A DNA stretch of 28,922 nt from NCBI GenBank assembly GCA_046728175.1, contig JBKPEA010000133.1, positions 1 to 28,922 on the forward strand, read 5' to 3'. The stretch is from JAFAHS01 sp046728175 (lineage in GTDB: Bacteria; Desulfobacterota; Binatia; Binatales; Binataceae). Made by a program: the position numbers and the translations under genes. Within the stretch, counting starts at the first letter, position 1, and each line of letters opens with the position of its first letter. The notes beneath the pieces were generated by a model, which worked only from the letters and a program-made list of their open reading frames with translations, was not told where the DNA came from and searched no databases. Shown here piece by piece: positions 24,909-28,922 of this stretch.

Positions 24909-25343
24909 CGCTCAGCCTGGCTCTTTACTCTCAGTTTCTGAAAAACCTGAAAAAGCGAGCAGTCCGAGGCCTTTGCATCTTCCTGTCGCCTGCCACCGGA
25001 GTGTAAATCCAGGGAGCTGAGGAAGAGCGAAAGCACCAGAGCTCGCCCCGATTGAGCGCGCGGTCGAAAGCCCTGCTTTTCATAGTGTCACCGGGACTCG
25101 GAGCGGCGTCTACGCTCGCCCTCTTATTCCTGTGCAATCCGCAGGAGACCGAAGACCCCTGAATACCACCACCGATGCGCCTGTCGGCAAAAAGGGAAAG
25201 CGCATATGGCTCTGAGCTCCCATTCCTGCGAAGCGTCAATTTTCGCGCGAGGATCCTAACGCTGGACCTCGCGCGGCTTTTCGAAGAACTTTAAGAGCGC
25301 GTAGGAGCACGGAATTCAATAGTCATTCATCCGTGAAATCGTT
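24909..25343. other. Divergent regulatory region between mdtO and mdtP
   Basis: About 435 bases that must hold promoters for both exporter genes. No coding frame is convincing. A terminator-like hairpin pointing toward mdtP is listed separately; no operator palindrome for a LysR- or TetR-type regulator stood out. Confidence 0.5.
25244..25275 (+). terminator. Terminator-like hairpin in the mdtP leader
   Basis: CGCGCGAGG (25244-25252) pairs perfectly with CCTCGCGCG (25267-25275) over a 14-base loop. The plus-strand continuation is gcttttcg, giving a short T-run after a GC-rich stem. It ends 68 bases before the mdtP ATG, with no plus-strand gene upstream. Confidence 0.5.
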
Positions 25344-26876
25344 ATGTACTTTCACTCGAAAGACCACCACACGCAGCAATCGACACGGAGCGTAGCTCGC
25401 ATCGCCCGCAGCGTGCTGTACGTATGCTTATGCGGCTTGATCGGGTGTAGCCAGTACGCGGACAAGCCCGAGGTGAACCCGCGCGCATGGGCGCCGCCTA
25501 CTGCCGAGCGCGAATGGTCTCCGCCGGTCGGCGCACGCAAGCTGGTGGGTTCCGCGGCCGAGGTTGCGGCGCTGTCCGACTTGCCTGCGTCGGACCGAAA
25601 CCGCAGGCTAGGACTTGACGACTTGATCGCTTTCGCGTTGGCAGAGAACCCGTCGACCAGACGTGCGTGGGAATCCGCCCAGGCTGCGGCCGCGGCTGCC
25701 GGTAAAGCCCGCGCAACCTACTATCCGATCCTGAGCTTCCACAGCATCAATAGCTATCAGCGGCTTGTCGATCTGGTGCCCAATCATTGGGGTATTTTGA
25801 AAACCTGGCAAAGCCATAACCTCTTATCGCTCGACTACGATCTGATCGACTTCGGACGCCGTGATGCGCGGGCTGCTTCGGCGATGGACCGGTTGATCGC
25901 GGCCAACCTGCTCTTCAATCGCCAGGTTCAGGAGGTCGTATTCAACGTCGAGCGTGGCTACTACAGACTCGACGCTGCCCGGGCAAGCGTAAGGGCGGCC
26001 GACGCGACCCTCAAGCTCGCGACCACCGATCGGACCAGCGCCGAGCGTCGGAAGCAAACCGGCCTCGCGACGCAGCCCGAAGTGCTCCTCGCGCGGCAGC
26101 GCGAAGCCCAAGCCGAATACGATCTCGAAAACGCCCGGCTCGATGTGAGTCTGGCCCAAGCCGATCTCGCGCTCGCTCTGGGGGTCCGTGCGGACCGGGC
26201 GCCGGAGGTCGAACCGCTTCGCGCTCAGGCGCTGCCGCCGTCGCTCGGTGGAGACGTCGAACGATTGATCGACGACGCGCTTCGGGAGCGGCCGGATCTT
26301 GCAGCTAAGGTCTCCGCGCTACGCGCTCGGCAAGCGGATGTCGCTCTCGCGCGCGCATCGTTGTATCCGACGGTTGGGATTTCAAGCTTCTACGGTGAGG
26401 AGGCTTTTACCTATCGGCTCTCTGCGCCGCGGACACTGACCTTTACCGCCATGGCGCCGGAGTACGCCGTGGGAATCCACCTCAGGTGGCAATTGTTTAC
26501 CGGTTTCTCGCGGATCAACTCGATCAAGGAAGCCGAGGCCGAACGCGATGCCGCGCACGAGGATCTCAAAGACGCCGAACTAAAGGTGGCCGCCAACGTG
26601 TGGCGCGCGTACTTCACCTACCTGACGGCACGGCGCAAGTACGACTACGCGCAGGCACTGCTGGCGGCGTCGCAGTCGTCGTACGACTCCAACTTCAAAT
26701 CATACGGGCATGGACTCGCCACGATTGTTGACTTGCTTTCGGCAGAGCGCGAGCTGGCAGGAGCGCGTTACGCAATCATTCAGAGCAAAGCCGAGGTACT
26801 GCTTTCGGCGGCAGCGATTACTTTCGCGACCGGGTCGGGCGCGCTGGAAGCGGCCGCTACCGCTGCCAGCCCGTGA
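25344..26876 (+). CDS. mdtP: TolC-family outer-membrane efflux lipoprotein, MdtP-like
   Basis: A 510-residue outer-membrane factor. The N-terminus has a lipoprotein signal with lipobox LIGC (cysteine at residue 35). Two copies of the OEP repeat follow, with the long helices and strands of TolC-type channels: ALAENPSTRRAWESAQAAAA and ARATYYPILSFHSINSYQRL in the first half, and LRERPDLAAKVSALRARQAD and ARASLYPTVGISSFYG in the second. YGHGLATIVDLLSAERELAG is the characteristic late helix. E. coli MdtP is 488 residues. The protein should form the exit duct for the FUSC/HlyD pair encoded around it. Its 3' end overlaps the 3' end of mdtN, on the opposite strand, by 20 bases. No strong ribosome binding site precedes the ATG. 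Confidence 0.93.
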   Translation: MYFHSKDHHTQQSTRSVARIARSVLYVCLCGLIGCSQYADKPEVNPRAWAPPTAEREWSPPVGARKLVGSAAEVAALSDLPASDRNRRLGLDDLIAFALAENPSTRRAWESAQAAAAAAGKARATYYPILSFHSINSYQRLVDLVPNHWGILKTWQSHNLLSLDYDLIDFGRRDARAASAMDRLIAANLLFNRQVQEVVFNVERGYYRLDAARASVRAADATLKLATTDRTSAERRKQTGLATQPEVLLARQREAQAEYDLENARLDVSLAQADLALALGVRADRAPEVEPLRAQALPPSLGGDVERLIDDALRERPDLAAKVSALRARQADVALARASLYPTVGISSFYGEEAFTYRLSAPRTLTFTAMAPEYAVGIHLRWQLFTGFSRINSIKEAEAERDAAHEDLKDAELKVAANVWRAYFTYLTARRKYDYAQALLAASQSSYDSNFKSYGHGLATIVDLLSAERELAGARYAIIQSKAEVLLSAAAITFATGSGALEAAATAASP

Positions 26877-27894
26877 CGGTCACCACCGCCGTCTCGCCCA
26901 TGCGAAACGGATAGCGTACATCCTGATCCTCGAGCGTGATTCGTACTGGAAAGCGCTGCGCCAGCCGCACCCAGTTGAGTGTCGGTTCGGTCCGCGGCAG
27001 ACCCTCCACCGTGGCGCCGTTCTCCTGGAACAGCGCCCATCCGACTCCCTCAACGCGCCCTCGAAATCGCATCCTGGGATAGCCAAGCAGAAACACCTGG
27101 GCGGTCATTCCGGGGCGAATTCTGGCAAGAAAAGTCTCCCGAAAATTCGCCATGACATACCAATTTCGGTCGTCGACCAGGCTCACCACCTGTTTGCCTT
27201 CATTGGCGTACTGACCCACCGCGATATTGAGGTTTGTCACGTATCCGTCGAACGGCGCATAGACGTGGCAATATTCGACGTTGAGTTTCGCTCGATAAGC
27301 TGCCGCCTGCGCCGCTTTTCGGCGTGCGTTGATGTCGCCATACTTGCCCTGCTCGTTGGTCACACGCGCGATGTCGCTGCGCGCCCTTTGCACTGCGGCT
27401 TTGGCGGCCGCCAGCTTGCTGCGCGCGTTTGACACGTCGTTGGCAGTGACGAAGTTGTCGGGCAGCAGCGGAGCCAGTCGGTCGAGGTATTCCTGCTCAT
27501 ATGCCCGATCGGCATCCAGTTCTGCCTCTCGTGCTTTGGCTGCCGCAATCGAGTTGTCGAAAGCCCTGATCTGGAGATTGGTCAGGTCCAGGTTGGCTTC
27601 CGCCGCATCCAGATCGGCCTGGTAGGGGCGCGGGTCGACAATGAACAGCAGGTCACCCCGCTTCACATGCTGATTGTCACGGATGGGAAGCTCGACGATA
27701 GGTCCGCTCACATGCGGCGCGATTCCGACCGTGTTTGCGCGCACGAAGGCATCGTCGGTCTGCGGAAACAGGAAGTAAACGCGGGTGACGTAAAAGGCGA
27801 GGACGACCGTCACCACGTAGACGACTGTGGCGAGAACCCTCCCTGCGATTCGCGTACCCATATCGGGCCGTGTCTGGAACCGCTCTGCGGCCAT
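26857..27894 (-). CDS. mdtN: HlyD/EmrA-type periplasmic adaptor, MdtN-like
   Basis: A 345-residue membrane-fusion protein. One N-terminal anchor helix (about residues 17-38, VLATVVYVVTVVLAFYVTRV) is followed by the DDAFVRANTVGIAPHVSGPI lipoyl half-motif common to EmrA/AaeA/MdtN. A long alpha-hairpin (about 85-195) then returns to the second lipoyl half (VYAPFDGYVTNLNIAVGQYA) and a beta-barrel ending in RMGETAVVTVTG. E. coli MdtN is 343 residues. It links the FUSC pump to the outer-membrane factor. The ATG lies 7 bases after the ytcA stop, so the two are co-transcribed. The gene ends inside mdtP on the opposite strand, leaving the two transcripts complementary at their 3' ends. Confidence 0.93.
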   Translation of the reverse strand: MAAERFQTRPDMGTRIAGRVLATVVYVVTVVLAFYVTRVYFLFPQTDDAFVRANTVGIAPHVSGPIVELPIRDNQHVKRGDLLFIVDPRPYQADLDAAEANLDLTNLQIRAFDNSIAAAKAREAELDADRAYEQEYLDRLAPLLPDNFVTANDVSNARSKLAAAKAAVQRARSDIARVTNEQGKYGDINARRKAAQAAAYRAKLNVEYCHVYAPFDGYVTNLNIAVGQYANEGKQVVSLVDDRNWYVMANFRETFLARIRPGMTAQVFLLGYPRMRFRGRVEGVGWALFQENGATVEGLPRTEPTLNWVRLAQRFPVRITLEDQDVRYPFRMGETAVVTVTGWQR

Positions 27895-27901
27895 CGACGA
27901 C

Positions 27902-28183
27902 TCAGGTGCGATTGAAAAAGAGTACCCAGACTATCATTGCAAACATCGTGATCAGGCTGGGATAGAAAATCGTTAGCGGACCAACGTTCGGCTCCAGACG
28001 CGAGAGTAACAGTAATGGGCGCACTAGCGCCGCGAGGACCGCGCCCACCAGCATGCAGAACAACCAACTTGGGAAATTCGCCCCAGCGATCGAAATAATC
28101 GGGTCGCACCCCGTGAAAGCGAGCGCCGACAACGGGAGGGCCGCAACCATCAACCATGATTGAAGCGAAACCGGTCGACTCAC
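27902..28183 (-). CDS. ytcA: YtcA family small lipoprotein
   Basis: A 93-residue protein with a lipobox LAFTGC (cysteine 26), then the YtcA core GANFPSWLFCMLVGAVLAAL and a second hydrophobic helix near the C-terminus (SLITMFAMIVWVLFF). E. coli YtcA is about 91 residues with the same GC...GA.YPSW.FC pattern and lies beside mdtNOP. Its function is unknown, but it accompanies this exporter type so regularly that it may be an accessory subunit. The chosen start is a GTG with no clear ribosome binding site; an internal ATG at codon 12 would destroy the signal sequence. It is directly upstream of mdtN (7-base gap). Confidence 0.88.
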   Translation of the reverse strand: MSRPVSLQSWLMVAALPLSALAFTGCDPIISIAGANFPSWLFCMLVGAVLAALVRPLLLLSRLEPNVGPLTIFYPSLITMFAMIVWVLFFNRT

Positions 28184-28339
28184 AGTCCAAGTTCTTACAC
28201 CAAAGCGGGATCCTGTGACACAGTGTTTGGCGCTCGCAGCGGCTTTCCCGCCTCACTCGGTTTATAGACCGCACCCGGCACACACCGCGGAGTGCGACAG
28301 GGAGGGAGTCATCGCAACCGCGCAAACTCCCGAAGCAGC

Positions 28340-28765
28340 TTACTCCCGGTAGACCCAAGCTCCGGCGACGGTGCCGGCTACGATCGGCACGAGTGCGAGT
28401 ATTGACCAGGTCGCGGCGAACTGCAGCGAGAGGAAACGCATCGGCAGCAATCCAATCATTGGAACCGGCAGCACCAGGGCCCATACGGCGATCCCGGCGA
28501 TAACTGCGGTTCGCGGACCCGAACTAAATCGCGGACGAATCGCCGCGTACAGCCAAACGGCTATCAGACCTTTCAGCAGATCATGGACCGCGAAGTAGGT
28601 TGGATGGTGAAAGGCCTCGTCGGCAGAAGACATGCCGACGACCTTGAGCGCCTCCGACCACTGCGCCTTCAGGAGGGTGCCATTCACGATCGCATCGCCG
28701 ACAAAGAAGATCAGCGCGGCCACCACGCCACCCGCCACGACCATGCTCGCGTTGATTCTGTTCAT
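28340..28765 (-). CDS. Four-helix membrane protein of unknown function
   Basis: A 141-residue protein with four predicted membrane segments: about residues 8-27 (MVVAGGVVAALIFFVGDAIV), 62-78, 86-105 and 112-136. The sequence between helices one and two (WSEALKVVGMSSADEAFHHP) carries a histidine pair and acidic residues that could face a membrane surface. I cannot name a family. The ATG at 28765 is chosen over the in-frame start 13 codons upstream because GGAGAAACGCG precedes it and the upstream residues are only basic filler. It lies 156 bases upstream of ytcA on the same strand, so it may or may not belong with the exporter genes. Confidence 0.8.
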   Translation of the reverse strand: MNRINASMVVAGGVVAALIFFVGDAIVNGTLLKAQWSEALKVVGMSSADEAFHHPTYFAVHDLLKGLIAVWLYAAIRPRFSSGPRTAVIAGIAVWALVLPVPMIGLLPMRFLSLQFAATWSILALVPIVAGTVAGAWVYRE

Positions 28766-28829
28766 CGCGTTTCTCCGCCGCCGAGACCGACGATGCGACC
28801 ACACCTATTTCCAGTGAATGGTTTCGATC

Positions 28830-28849
28830 AATCCATCCTTGGATGGATT
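28830..28849. repeat. Perfect inverted repeat (operator- or terminator-like)
   Basis: AATCCATCC and GGATGGATT flank two T residues. It lies 12 bases beyond the stop of the partial LuxR gene and 64 bases ahead of the membrane-protein start, so it could terminate the former or regulate the latter. The arms are too AT-balanced, and there is no T-run, for a classic terminator. Confidence 0.5.
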
Positions 28850-28861
28850 AGGTCCGTGGCC

Positions 28862-28922
28862 CTAATGGGTCTTTGCTGCCGCTGCGATGAATTGGGCACG
28901 CGAGCCACAACCGGACTTTTGC
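28862..28922 (-). CDS. 3' end of a LuxR-type helix-turn-helix regulator (partial)
   Basis: Only the last 19 residues are inside the window. They end QKSGCGSRAQFIAAAAKTH, which closely resembles the end of LuxR/FixJ-type DNA-binding domains (KLGxxSRAQLVAxAxR). The rest of the gene lies beyond position 28922. If complete, it could be the regulator of the membrane-protein or mdt genes next door, but nothing in the window shows that. Confidence 0.6.
   Translation of the reverse strand, partial: QKSGCGSRAQFIAAAAKTH

Overview
The window is GC-rich chromosomal DNA from a free-living, probably Gram-negative bacterium. It encodes outer-membrane efflux components, lipoproteins, a sigma-54 activator and a quinol nitric oxide reductase. 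The mix of DUF2277, an LLM flavin oxidoreductase, a short MetE-like protein, crotonase and decayed CelD-type genes resembles uncultivated soil or subsurface lineages such as Binatota or related Deltaproteobacteria-like groups. That placement is an inference from gene content. I see no rRNA, tRNA, CRISPR array or transposase.

Layout. Positions 1-4.3 kb hold a stress-flavoured cluster: a frameshifted LigD polymerase-domain fragment, a ferritin-like protein, a DUF4142 protein, a small lipoprotein, a 51-residue DUF3309 protein, CsbD, and a catalase-related peroxidase broken by several frameshifts. Positions 4.5-7.6 kb carry a PPOX flavin-type protein and a complete quinol-dependent nitric oxide reductase, both on the minus strand. 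Positions 7.6-9.5 kb are mostly debris, including a HigB/Gp49-like toxin remnant, plus one intact ribbon-helix-helix protein. Positions 9.5-13.8 kb look like a decayed surface-polysaccharide operon: CelD-like acetyltransferase, alkaline-phosphatase-superfamily hydrolase, nucleotide-sugar epimerase and family-2 glycosyltransferase. Only the epimerase is open from end to end.

Positions 13.9-17.2 kb (minus strand) hold a GAF/AAA+/Fis sigma-54 activator, a crotonase-fold protein lacking both classical catalytic glutamates, and a YfcE-type phosphoesterase. Positions 17.6-21.2 kb (plus strand) hold a core MetE-like methyltransferase, a tandem-GNAT protein, a conserved protein of unknown function and DUF2277. 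An LLM-class flavin oxidoreductase follows on the minus strand.

Positions 22.8-28.2 kb carry a complete MdtNOP-YtcA type export system: FUSC inner-membrane protein, TolC-like outer-membrane lipoprotein, HlyD-type adaptor and the small YtcA lipoprotein. The genes are rearranged into three transcription units instead of one operon, with a 20-bp convergent overlap between mdtP and mdtN. A small membrane protein and the 3' end of a LuxR-type regulator close the window.

The main theme is contrast. Long intact genes (norZ, the sigma-54 activator, metE-like, the mdt genes) sit beside two tracts dense with frameshifts. Either these tracts are being lost from the genome or the assembly is poor there; read mapping would decide. 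I did not find a clear new defence or biosynthetic system. The most unusual intact items are the rearranged FUSC exporter, the Glu-less crotonase and the tandem GNAT.
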